Part shown: positions 1 through 5,999 of the stretch, in pieces
Layout of the letters: each line of letters opens with the position of its first letter
How positions within the stretch are numbered: position 1 is the first letter of the stretch
Source: JAZSQT01 sp045538075
GTDB taxonomy: Bacteria > Chrysiogenota > Deferribacteres > Deferribacterales > Mucispirillaceae
Assembly: GCA_045538075.1 (NCBI GenBank)
Contig: JAZSQT010000002.1
Coordinates: forward strand, 1-7,962
Reading direction: 5' to 3'
Length of the DNA stretch: 7,962 nt
The notes under the pieces: model-generated
Databases searched by the model: none
The model's input: only the letters and a program-made list of their open reading frames with translations
Told to the model about the DNA's origin: nothing
Translations under genes and position numbers: made by a program

Positions 1-61
1 CAAATTACTAATATTTATAACTATTGTATCACAATTGTTTTAAAGTAATTAATAAAAGATA

Positions 62-141
62 ATTAAAATTACATATTTTATTATTGACAATGAAAATCAA
101 TAATGATATATAACTTATAGTTGATAATGATTATTGATAAA
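62..141. promoter_or_regulatory. Fur-box-like iron-control region with overlapping divergent promoters
   Basis: Two sites resemble the Fur consensus GATAATGATAATCATTATC when read on the minus strand. Positions 123-141 match 14 of 19 bases, with the run ATAATCATTATC intact. Positions 86-104 match 13 of 19. Both strands carry a promoter-like pair sharing one core. On the plus strand, TTGACA (84-89) lies 17 nt before TATATA (107-112). On the minus strand, TTGTCA (85-90) lies 17 nt before TTTAAT (62-67). The first Fur-like site overlaps both -35 boxes, a usual place for a repressor. The leftward promoter would serve a gene beginning outside the window. The rightward one would give a short RNA running into the kinase 3' end. 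The base composition is very AT-rich, so chance matches are possible. Fur binding is inferred. Confidence 0.5.
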
Positions 142-184
142 GTTTATATATTTTATACGAGTTCAATCCAAATCCCTATATAGT

Positions 185-211
185 CTGGAGATAGTGTTTG
201 GCTATCTCCAG
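185..211. terminator. Perfect 10-bp hairpin after the kinase gene, weak terminator
   Basis: CTGGAGATAG and CTATCTCCAG form a perfect 10-bp stem around a 7-nt loop, 11 nt past the kinase stop codon. Neither side has a clean U-tract: the minus strand continues ACTATATAGGG and the plus strand TCCTCCTTAAAC. It may end kinase mRNA, protect its 3' end, or end a short plus-strand RNA from the promoter at 84-112. The stem is certain as sequence; its role as a terminator is inferred. Confidence 0.5.
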
Positions 212-222
212 TCCTCCTTAAA

Positions 223-1557
223 CTACATTATTATTTCTATTAAAGTTCCTTTATCTTTTTCGCTTTCAATATTTATATTCCAACGATGTTTTTCTATTAC
301 TAATTTAACGATATAAAGCCCAACACCTTTACTACCTGGATAAGTATCACTATGGTAAAAACAATCAAAAATAAGTTGCTTATACTCGTTATCTATACCC
401 TCTCCACTATCTTTTACTCCTAAAACAACTTTTCCATTTTCATTTTTCTTTAAATATAGTGATACACCACCAGATTTAGTATATTTATGAGCATTTGATA
501 GTAGATTAACTAACATTTGAGAAAATCTTAATTTATCAAAATTTAAATATATATTTTTTTCAATACTTGTATTAAAAAATAAGTTCTTTTTAGCAAAAAC
601 TCCTTCATAACCTATACAAATTTTTTCTACTACATCACTCATACAATCATTTTCTACTACGACTGCAAAATTTTCTGTATAATATAGTAACTTATCTTCT
701 AACTCATCAAGAAGTATAACTACCCTTTTTATTTCTTCACTCATAGCAAGCATTCTTTCCTTATCTGGTTTATAAATACCGTCTAATATTGCTTCTGATT
801 GACCTAATAAAATATGTAATGGTGTTCTTAATTCATGAGATAATATAGTAGTTAAATCACGTCTAAAATTTTCTTGCTTTATTAATGAATCACCTAAAGA
901 ATTAATAGATTCTGCTATAACACCTATTTCCTTTGATGTGTTTTTAATATTTATTCTTTTCCTAAAATCTCCAGACGACATAGCTTCTGCTGTTTCAACA
1001 ATAGTTTTTAATGGTTTTAATAGTTTATATATAAAAAATAATGTAACTGTTGCAAAAATTATATTTAATAAAATAATAGTCAAAATTATCCCAGAAAAGC
1101 CCCTCTTTTGTAATGCTTCTTCAGCACGAGAAGTAATATGACCACTAAAATATCCAACTGTAATAATACCTACAAACTCACCATTAACATTTATAATCTC
1201 TTTAACTGATACATATTTATGATTTTTATCGTTACAACAAATTCTATTATCATCTTCTGTTGAATATATAACATCACCAAAACTACTTTCTAAAGTAAAA
1301 TAATCACCTGATAATTTTGCATCTTCTCCCATATTTTCGCCATCAAAACCGTCCCAAGAATGATTTATAGAATAATAACTTCTAACCTTATCTAACAAAA
1401 CGTAACGTGTATCATCATGAATAGTATCTGAATAATAAGAAAAAACCATATTTATGATTTTTAATGTAAAAAAAATAAACAGAATAATAATAATAAATGT
1501 TGCAATTATATAATAAGAAGAAAAAATATGGAGAAAGCTTTTATTTTGAGGAATCAA
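223..1557 (-). CDS. Membrane sensor histidine kinase (two-component system, HAMP-HisKA-HATPase)
   Basis: Inner-membrane sensor kinase that should autophosphorylate on His and pass the phosphate to the response regulator encoded just upstream. The 444 residues read as follows: TM1 about 10-37, an extracytoplasmic sensor domain about 38-152, TM2 about 153-178, HAMP about 178-230, and HisKA with the H-box SHELRTP (phospho-acceptor His241). The ATPase domain has an N-box NLLSNAHKY (351-359), G1 DSGEGID (383-389) and G2 GSKGVGLYIV (408-417). All catalytic motifs are intact. The start is TTG; the only earlier codons in frame are CAA AGA after a stop, and the next Met (36) would delete TM1. No good Shine-Dalgarno precedes it, so the 17-nt overlap with the regulator gene suggests translational coupling. 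The sensor domain contains a Cys107-Cys108 pair and is Asp/Ser/Tyr-rich; I do not recognise its ligand. The architecture is like BaeS/PhoR/VanS kinases, but a specific name is not justified. Confidence 0.93.
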   Translation of the reverse strand: MIPQNKSFLHIFSSYYIIATFIIIILFIFFTLKIINMVFSYYSDTIHDDTRYVLLDKVRSYYSINHSWDGFDGENMGEDAKLSGDYFTLESSFGDVIYSTEDDNRICCNDKNHKYVSVKEIINVNGEFVGIITVGYFSGHITSRAEEALQKRGFSGIILTIILLNIIFATVTLFFIYKLLKPLKTIVETAEAMSSGDFRKRINIKNTSKEIGVIAESINSLGDSLIKQENFRRDLTTILSHELRTPLHILLGQSEAILDGIYKPDKERMLAMSEEIKRVVILLDELEDKLLYYTENFAVVVENDCMSDVVEKICIGYEGVFAKKNLFFNTSIEKNIYLNFDKLRFSQMLVNLLSNAHKYTKSGGVSLYLKKNENGKVVLGVKDSGEGIDNEYKQLIFDCFYHSDTYPGSKGVGLYIVKLVIEKHRWNINIESEKDKGTLIEIIM

Positions 1558-2224
1558 TCTTTGCTATACCTAATTTATATCCATGTCCGTGAACAGTTTT
1601 TATAATTTCTGGTGATTTTGTATCATCTTCTAACTTGCTTCTTAATCTTCTAATATGAACATCTATAGCTCTATCAGAAGAATCGTAAGATTTAATATTT
1701 TCTATTAATTTTTCACGACTAACTATAGTATTATAGTTATTTATCAAACAAATCAATATATTATATTCACTACTTGTAAGTTTTATATCTTTATCTTTTT
1801 TTATAACCGTTCTATTAGATAAGTTTATAACGATATCTTTTTCTAATGTAATAATATTGTCTGTTGGTCTCGTTCTTTTTAATATAGCTTTAACTCTTGC
1901 AACTAATTCTCTTGGACTAAAAGGTTTAACAAGATAATCATCAGCACCACAAGCAAAACCATTAATACGAGATTCTTCACTTTTTTTTGCTGTAAGAATA
2001 ATGATTGGTATATTATAATTTGATGAAACATAATAACAAAAATCTTCACCATTACCGTCTGGCAACATTAAATCAAGAATTATTAAATCAAAATGGCTAC
2101 CAATAGCCTCTGTTGCAGCTACGATAGTTGAAACATGAGTAACACTGAAATTATTTATTTTAAGATACTCTATTACAGTCTCAGCAATTTTATATTCGTC
2201 TTCAACTAATAGGATATTATACAT
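1541..2224 (-). CDS. OmpR/PhoB-family response regulator
   Basis: DNA-binding response regulator of 227 residues, the usual length for this family. The receiver domain (about 1-118) has the acidic pair Glu8-Asp9, the phospho-acceptor Asp51 in LIILDLMLPDG, Thr78 and Lys100 followed by Pro101. A winged-helix C-terminal effector (about 125-220) has the recognition-helix region RAIDVHIRRLRSKLE (185-199) and the wing VHGHGYKL (211-218). It should be phosphorylated by the overlapping downstream kinase. The start is ATG, supported by the family-typical beginning MYNILLVEDE; no other start codon exists in the ten open codons upstream. There is no Shine-Dalgarno: the seven U of the preceding terminator end 3 nt before the ATG. 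Expression may therefore need read-through from the small-protein gene, or near-leaderless initiation. A plausible target is the 11-bp direct repeat in front of each small-protein gene, since this family commonly binds such repeats; that is inference. Confidence 0.95.
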   Translation of the reverse strand: MYNILLVEDEYKIAETVIEYLKINNFSVTHVSTIVAATEAIGSHFDLIILDLMLPDGNGEDFCYYVSSNYNIPIIILTAKKSEESRINGFACGADDYLVKPFSPRELVARVKAILKRTRPTDNIITLEKDIVINLSNRTVIKKDKDIKLTSSEYNILICLINNYNTIVSREKLIENIKSYDSSDRAIDVHIRRLRSKLEDDTKSPEIIKTVHGHGYKLGIAKIDSSK

Positions 2225-2227
2225 TGT

Positions 2228-2256
2228 AAAAAAAGAGAGGTTATTAACCTCTCTTT
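2228..2256 (-). terminator. Intrinsic terminator of the 66-aa exported-protein gene, abutting the regulator ATG
   Basis: Read on the minus strand, GAGAGGTTA and TAACCTCTC form an inverted repeat around one central base, extended by AAA/TTT and followed by seven T (2228-2234). The realistic stem is about 9-11 bp with a small AU loop. It begins 5 nt after the stop codon of the 66-aa gene and ends 3 nt before the response-regulator ATG, so it separates the two units unless read through. Confidence 0.85.
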
Positions 2257-2261
2257 AAGCA

Positions 2262-2462
2262 CTATTTTTTAGGTGCGTCTTGAGTGTTATTTTGAGCGTC
2301 AGCAGCTGGAGCAGTTCCTTCAGCTGGAGCAGCTTCTGTAGTAGTTTGTTCAGTTTGAGTTGCCTCTTTTGAAGCATCTGCTTCTGGAGCTTTTGATGAC
2401 ATAGCAAAAACAGATGTTGCTAAAACTGCAACTAAGCATAAAGAAAGTAATACTTTTTTCAT
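2262..2462 (-). CDS. Small exported Thr/Ala/Pro-rich acidic protein, 66 aa
   Basis: Function unknown. The start used is the Met in MKKVLLSLCL, because GGAGGA (2467-2472) lies 4-5 nt before it; a longer reading from 2480 would add six residues ahead of the signal and lacks this support. Residues 1-20 form a classical Sec signal peptide: KK, then a hydrophobic core, then SVFA with cleavage expected after Ala20. Cys9 is not in a proper lipobox, so it is probably not a lipoprotein. The mature part (about 46 residues) is rich in Ala, Thr, Glu, Asp, Pro and Gln, lacks Cys, has net negative charge and looks disordered. It resembles the 52-aa protein encoded just upstream in length of signal, composition, regulatory repeat and terminator, which suggests a tandem duplication that diverged. 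It probably ends up in the periplasm or outside. Its place next to a sensor kinase makes a role in envelope sensing possible but unproven. Confidence 0.8.
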   Translation of the reverse strand: MKKVLLSLCLVAVLATSVFAMSSKAPEADASKEATQTEQTTTEAAPAEGTAPAADAQNNTQDAPKK

Positions 2463-2491
2463 ATTTTCCTCCGATAACATAAAAAATGATG

Positions 2492-2528
2492 TATATAGAT
2501 AAACAAAAAAATGTTACGAAATTGTTAC
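2492..2528 (-). promoter_or_regulatory. Direct-repeat promoter region of the 66-aa exported-protein gene
   Basis: Plus-strand TGTTAC occurs at 2512-2517 and again at 2523-2528, exactly 11 bp apart (on the minus strand GTAACA-ATTTC-GTAACA). Downstream lies TATATA (2492-2497) as a possible -10, with no good -35. That is the usual picture for an activator-dependent promoter of an OmpR/PhoB-type regulator. A related pair precedes the 52-aa gene. Binding by the neighbouring response regulator is inferred; the exact -10 is uncertain. Confidence 0.5.
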
Positions 2529-2554
2529 AATTTTAAAAAATTTTCTTAAACAAT

Positions 2555-2584
2555 AAAAAAAGAGAGGTAAAACTACCTCTCTTT
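2555..2584 (-). terminator. Intrinsic terminator of the 52-aa exported-protein gene
   Basis: On the minus strand, AAAGAGAGGTA pairs perfectly with TACCTCTCTTT around a 4-nt loop, and seven T (2555-2561) continue from the stem, with three of them pairing in it. The stem is almost the same sequence as the terminator after the 66-aa gene, pointing to duplication of the whole gene-plus-terminator unit. Confidence 0.88.
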
Positions 2585-2591
2585 AAAAAAA

Positions 2592-2750
2592 CTATTTAGC
2601 TGGTTGTTCTTTAGTATCAGCTGGTGCATCTGCTGGTTTAGTTTCAGTAGTAGTTGTAGTAGTGTCAGCAGGTGCTGTTGTGTTACCTTGTGCAATAGCA
2701 GTAGTTGCTAAAGCGATAAATAAACAAGTTGCGATTAAAAGTTTTTTCAT
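2592..2750 (-). CDS. Small exported Thr/Ala/Pro-rich acidic protein, 52 aa
   Basis: Function unknown. The Met in MKKLLIATCL is chosen because AAGGAG (2757-2762) sits 6 nt upstream; a longer reading from 2804 would put 18 hydrophilic or mixed residues ahead of the signal and cross the promoter region. Residues 1-20 are a Sec signal peptide ending TTAIA, with cleavage expected before Gln21. IATC is not a good lipobox. The mature chain is only about 32 residues, including a run of six Thr (26-31 approximately) and two PAD motifs followed closely by Thr; it lacks Cys and aromatics and is mildly acidic. It looks disordered. It has the same signal length as the neighbouring 66-aa protein and similar composition, so the two are probably paralogues. 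dnaJ ends 59 nt upstream with no visible terminator between, so read-through from dnaJ could also express it. Products of this size are easily missed by automatic annotation. Confidence 0.78.
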   Translation of the reverse strand: MKKLLIATCLFIALATTAIAQGNTTAPADTTTTTTETKPADAPADTKEQPAK

Positions 2751-2759
2751 TGTTTTCTC

Positions 2760-2778
2760 CTTATCTAAATATGATAAG
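2760..2778 (-). other. Small hairpin touching the ribosome binding site of the 52-aa gene
   Basis: CTTATC and GATAAG form a 6-bp stem around a 7-nt loop; its 3' arm on the minus strand ends in the AAG of the AAGGAG ribosome site (2757-2762). It could reduce translation by hiding part of the site. The stem is short and AT-rich, so this is weak evidence. Confidence 0.25.
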
Positions 2779-2783
2779 TTAAC

Positions 2784-2813
2784 TATATATAAATAATGTT
2801 TCAAAAATATTAC
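2784..2813 (-). promoter_or_regulatory. Direct-repeat promoter region of the 52-aa exported-protein gene
   Basis: Plus-strand TGTTTC (2797-2802) and TATTAC (2808-2813) are 11 bp apart, a degenerate copy of the TGTTAC pair ahead of the 66-aa gene. Aligned on the minus strand, the two regions share GTAAyAwTTTyGwAACATT. A TATATA (2784-2789) follows as a possible -10. The distal hexamer overlaps the dnaJ stop codon. The promoter call is inferred from the shared arrangement. Confidence 0.42.
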
Positions 2814-3928
2814 GAAAAATTATTTTTTAAAAATTCTTTCATTCTTTCAAAAACATTTTTATTATGCTTACCAAAAGTATTATAATCGGCTTCGCCTCTT
2901 AATTTTTCAAAAATTTCTTTTTGGTCTTTATCTATTTTTGTAGGTATCATAATATGTAAATCAATATATAAATTACCTACACCGTATCCTTGAACCTTTG
3001 GAACACCTTTACCTTTTAACGTAATTCGCTCTCCAACTTGTGTTCCAGCTTTTATTTTAATTGTTTCTGTTGATCCATCTAATAATTTAATTTCTGCTTC
3101 TGCTCCTAATATAGCATCGTAAACTGTTATTGGTAACTCTAAATATAAATCATTTTTTTTGCGTTTATAATATTTATGCTCTGATACCCTAATATGCAAT
3201 AATAAATCACCTGCAGGACCACCATTTGCTCCAGCGTTACCTTCTCCAGATACTCTCATTACCATACCATCATCAATACCAGCAGGAATTTTTACTTTTA
3301 ATTTTTTAGAAGTTTTCTTTTTGCCACTTCCAGCACATACAGAACAATGTTCTTTTATAATTTGACCAGTTCCTCTACATTTTGGACAAGGTGTTTGAAC
3401 AGAAAAAAATCCTTGACGTTGAGTAAACATTCCACTACCGTTGCAAGTATCACAAGTTTTAAGCCCACCGGCTGCTGCACCACTACCATCACAAGTTGAA
3501 CAATTCTCTGTTTTTTTTACATCTAATTCTACTTCTACTCCAAATATTGATTCTTCAAAAGTAATATCACGGACGACTTCTATACTTGAACCTCTTGAAG
3601 GTCTTTTTGCCCTACTTTGACGAGAGCCTCCTCCAAAAAATTCACTAAATACATCTCCAAATAAATCATCAAAGACGCCACTACCAGAAAATCCACCCAT
3701 ATTATCATCGTCTAATACTCTACCATACCTATCGTATTGGCTTCGCTTATCGGCATCACTTAAAACATTGTATGCTTCTGTAGCTTCTCTAAATTTTTCA
3801 GCTGCATCTTTATTGTCTGGATTTTTATCAGGGTGATACTTCATCGCCAAAATTCTATATGCTTTTTTAATTTCTGAATCTGTTGCGTTTTTATGGACGC
3901 CTAATATTTCGTAATAATCTTTAGCCAA
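2810..3928 (-). CDS. dnaJ: Hsp40 co-chaperone DnaJ
   Basis: Cytoplasmic co-chaperone that delivers unfolded clients to DnaK and stimulates its ATPase through the J domain. The 372 residues are the normal length of a type I DnaJ: J domain (about 4-70) with HPD at 32-34, a short Gly/Phe-rich region (about 78-102), and four zinc-binding CxxCxGxG repeats starting at Cys143, Cys159, Cys181 and Cys195. Two C-terminal substrate-binding beta domains and a dimerising tail follow. All zinc ligands and HPD are present. The start codon is TTG, backed by AGGAG (3936-3940) 7 nt upstream and by the family-typical MAKDYYEILG. It lies downstream of dnaK but behind a terminator, so it probably has its own promoter; TTGATT (3983-3988) with TATTTC (3960-3965) at 17 nt is the best but poor candidate. 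No CIRCE is seen in its leader, so it may not follow HrcA control. Confidence 0.98.
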   Translation of the reverse strand: MAKDYYEILGVHKNATDSEIKKAYRILAMKYHPDKNPDNKDAAEKFREATEAYNVLSDADKRSQYDRYGRVLDDDNMGGFSGSGVFDDLFGDVFSEFFGGGSRQSRAKRPSRGSSIEVVRDITFEESIFGVEVELDVKKTENCSTCDGSGAAAGGLKTCDTCNGSGMFTQRQGFFSVQTPCPKCRGTGQIIKEHCSVCAGSGKKKTSKKLKVKIPAGIDDGMVMRVSGEGNAGANGGPAGDLLLHIRVSEHKYYKRKKNDLYLELPITVYDAILGAEAEIKLLDGSTETIKIKAGTQVGERITLKGKGVPKVQGYGVGNLYIDLHIMIPTKIDKDQKEIFEKLRGEADYNTFGKHNKNVFERMKEFLKNNFS

Positions 3929-3989
3929 TTAAAAGCTCCTAAATAAATATTTACTTAATGAAATAAACCGATATTTGAATATAATCAAC

Positions 3990-4027
3990 AAAAAAATAGG
4001 GACTTCCATAAAAATAAGAAGCCCCTA
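3990..4027 (-). terminator. Intrinsic terminator between dnaK and dnaJ
   Basis: On the minus strand, TAGGGGCTTC pairs with GAAGTCCCTA (10 bp, one G-U) around an 11-nt A/T loop and is followed by seven T (3990-3996). In the plus-strand RNA the wobble becomes an A-C mismatch and there is no U-tract, so it works in one direction. It lies 20 nt after the dnaK stop codon. Confidence 0.88.
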
Positions 4028-4047
4028 CTATTAATTTCTATAAAATG

Positions 4048-5967
4048 TTACTTTTTATCGTTATCTTTTACTTCTTCAAAATCTGCATCTACAACGTTAT
4101 CATCTTTTGGTGCCTCTTGATAGTTATCACTATCATTAGCAGACGATTGACCTTGATTTTGTTGATTTGCATATAAAACTTCTGCTAATTTTTGTGCAGA
4201 TTTAGATAACGCTTCTATTGCATTTTTTATTGCTTGTGGGTCGTTACTTGCTTGCACTTGTTTTAATGCTTCTAAATCTTTAGAAATTTGGTCTTTTGTA
4301 GCATCATCAAGTTTATCACCATGTTCTTGTAACGATTTTTCTGTAGAATAAACTAATGTATCTGCTTGATTTACTAAATCTGCCACTTCTTTTTTACGTT
4401 TATCTTCTTCTGCATGAACTTCTGCATCATGAACCATTCTATTAATTTCATCTTCAGAAAGACCACTTGAAGCAGTAATAGTAATTGCTTGTTCTTTACC
4501 TGTTCCTTGATCTTTAGCCGAAACGTGTAAAATCCCGTTAGCATCAATATCAAAAGTAACTTCAATTTGAGGAACACCCCTTGGAGCTGGAACTATTCCA
4601 GACAATTCAAATTGACCAATACGTTTATTATCATTAGCCATTTCTCTTTCGCCCTGTAAAACTTGAATAGTAACTGCCGGCTGATTATCTGCTGCAGTAG
4701 TATAAATTTGGCTTTTACGAGCAGGTATTGTAGTGTTTCTCATAATGATTTTATTCATTACTCCACCCATAGTTTCAATACCTAATGAAAGTGGTGTTAC
4801 GTCTAATAAAAGCACATCTTTAACATCACCCATTAAAACGCCACCTTGAATAGCAGCACCAATTGCAACAACTTCATCTGGGTTTATGCTTTTATTTGGT
4901 TCTTTACCAAAAAATTCTTTAACTTTTTGTTGCACTAAAGGCATACGAGTCATACCACCAACAAGGATAACTTCATTAATATCTTTTGCAGAAAGCCCAG
5001 CATCTTGTAAGGCTTTTTTGCAAGGCTCTAATGAACGCTCAACAAGGTCAGCAACTAATGATTCAAATTTTGCCCTACTTAATTTTTTTACTAAGTGTTT
5101 TGGACCAGTTTGATCTGCAGTAATAAAAGGCAAGTTGATTTCTGTTTCTGTAGTGCCAGAAAGCTCGTGTTTTGCTTTTTCTGCTGCTTCTTTTAATCGT
5201 TGTAAAGCCATTTTATCTTGAGATAAATCCATTGAATTTTCTTTTTTAAATTCATCAACAAGCCACTCAACTATACGAAGGTCAAAATCATCACCACCTA
5301 AAAATGTATCGCCATTTGTAGCTTTAACTTCAAAAACTCCATCACCAAGTTCAAGGATAGATATATCAAAAGTTCCACCACCTAAATCGTAAACTGCAAT
5401 TTTTTCTTCATTTTTTTTATCAAGACCGTATGCAAGAGCTGCTGCAGTAGGCTCATTAATAATACGAAGAACATTTAAATTTGCAATTTTACCAGCATCT
5501 TTAGTTGCTTGACGTTGTGCATCGTTAAAATATGCTGGAACAGTAATAACTGCATCTGTAACAGTTTCTCCAAGATATTCTTCTGCTGTGCTTTTTAATT
5601 TTTGCAAAATCATTGCAGAAATTTCTTGTGGAGCATATTTTTTGCCGTTAACTTCTACCCAAGCATCGCCATTGTCTGCTGGAACAATTTTATACGGTAA
5701 ATGTTTTTTAGCTGCAGCTGTTTCTTTTGAATCTGCTTTTCTACCGATAAGTCTTTTAATACTAAAAATAGTATTTTCTGGATTTGTAACTGCTTGACGT
5801 TTAGCTAAAGCTCCTACTAAACGGTCGCTATCTGTAAAAGCTACAATAGAAGGTGTAGTTGAATTACCTTCTGCGTTAAAAATAACTTTAGGATTACCGT
5901 TTTCCATAACAGCAACAACTGAATTAGTTGTTCCTAAATCAATTCCTATAACTTTACCTTGTGCCAT
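4048..5967 (-). CDS. dnaK: Hsp70 chaperone DnaK
   Basis: ATP-dependent cytoplasmic chaperone, working with DnaJ and GrpE in folding nascent and stress-damaged proteins. The 639 residues are full length. The nucleotide-binding domain (about 1-384) has phosphate loop GIDLGTTNS (8-16), Lys71, VYDLGGGTFDIS (192-203) with Thr199, and VILVGGMTRMP (333-343). The interdomain linker is DVLLLDVTPLSLG (about 384-396). The beta-sandwich substrate domain and helical lid follow, ending in a disordered tail with DADFEEVKD, as in proteobacterial DnaKs. The stretch around residues 76-105 includes the insertion in the N-terminal quadrant that marks DnaKs of Gram-negative bacteria. The ribosome site AAGGAG (5977-5982) stands 9 nt before ATG. 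It is third in hrcA-grpE-dnaK, 32 nt after grpE, under the CIRCE operator, and ended by the terminator at 3990-4027. No anomalies were seen. Confidence 0.99.
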   Translation of the reverse strand: MAQGKVIGIDLGTTNSVVAVMENGNPKVIFNAEGNSTTPSIVAFTDSDRLVGALAKRQAVTNPENTIFSIKRLIGRKADSKETAAAKKHLPYKIVPADNGDAWVEVNGKKYAPQEISAMILQKLKSTAEEYLGETVTDAVITVPAYFNDAQRQATKDAGKIANLNVLRIINEPTAAALAYGLDKKNEEKIAVYDLGGGTFDISILELGDGVFEVKATNGDTFLGGDDFDLRIVEWLVDEFKKENSMDLSQDKMALQRLKEAAEKAKHELSGTTETEINLPFITADQTGPKHLVKKLSRAKFESLVADLVERSLEPCKKALQDAGLSAKDINEVILVGGMTRMPLVQQKVKEFFGKEPNKSINPDEVVAIGAAIQGGVLMGDVKDVLLLDVTPLSLGIETMGGVMNKIIMRNTTIPARKSQIYTTAADNQPAVTIQVLQGEREMANDNKRIGQFELSGIVPAPRGVPQIEVTFDIDANGILHVSAKDQGTGKEQAITITASSGLSEDEINRMVHDAEVHAEEDKRKKEVADLVNQADTLVYSTEKSLQEHGDKLDDATKDQISKDLEALKQVQASNDPQAIKNAIEALSKSAQKLAEVLYANQQNQGQSSANDSDNYQEAPKDDNVVDADFEEVKDNDKK

Positions 5968-5999
5968 AATATTTAACTCCTTAATATATTTTTTCTTTT

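Noticed and set aside
25..41. TGTATC and TGTTTT, 11 bp apart, as a third copy of the regulator-type direct repeat
   Set aside because: Each hexamer matches the other sites poorly and such pairs are expected by chance in DNA this AT-rich; it also lies far from a visible promoter of the cassette.
134..316. Plus-strand reading frame of 60 codons
   Set aside because: TTG start without a ribosome site, runs through the 10-bp hairpin and antisense into the kinase 3' end, and shows no family-like pattern.
2262..2750. Lipoprotein signals in the two small exported proteins (LSLC and IATC)
   Set aside because: The residue before Cys is Leu or Thr, not Gly/Ala/Ser, and a good signal-peptidase I site follows at residue 20 in both.
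4374..4577. Minus-strand frame of 67 codons inside dnaK
   Set aside because: Lies in another frame within a fully conserved dnaK; Leu/Lys-rich shadow translation with no start signal of its own.
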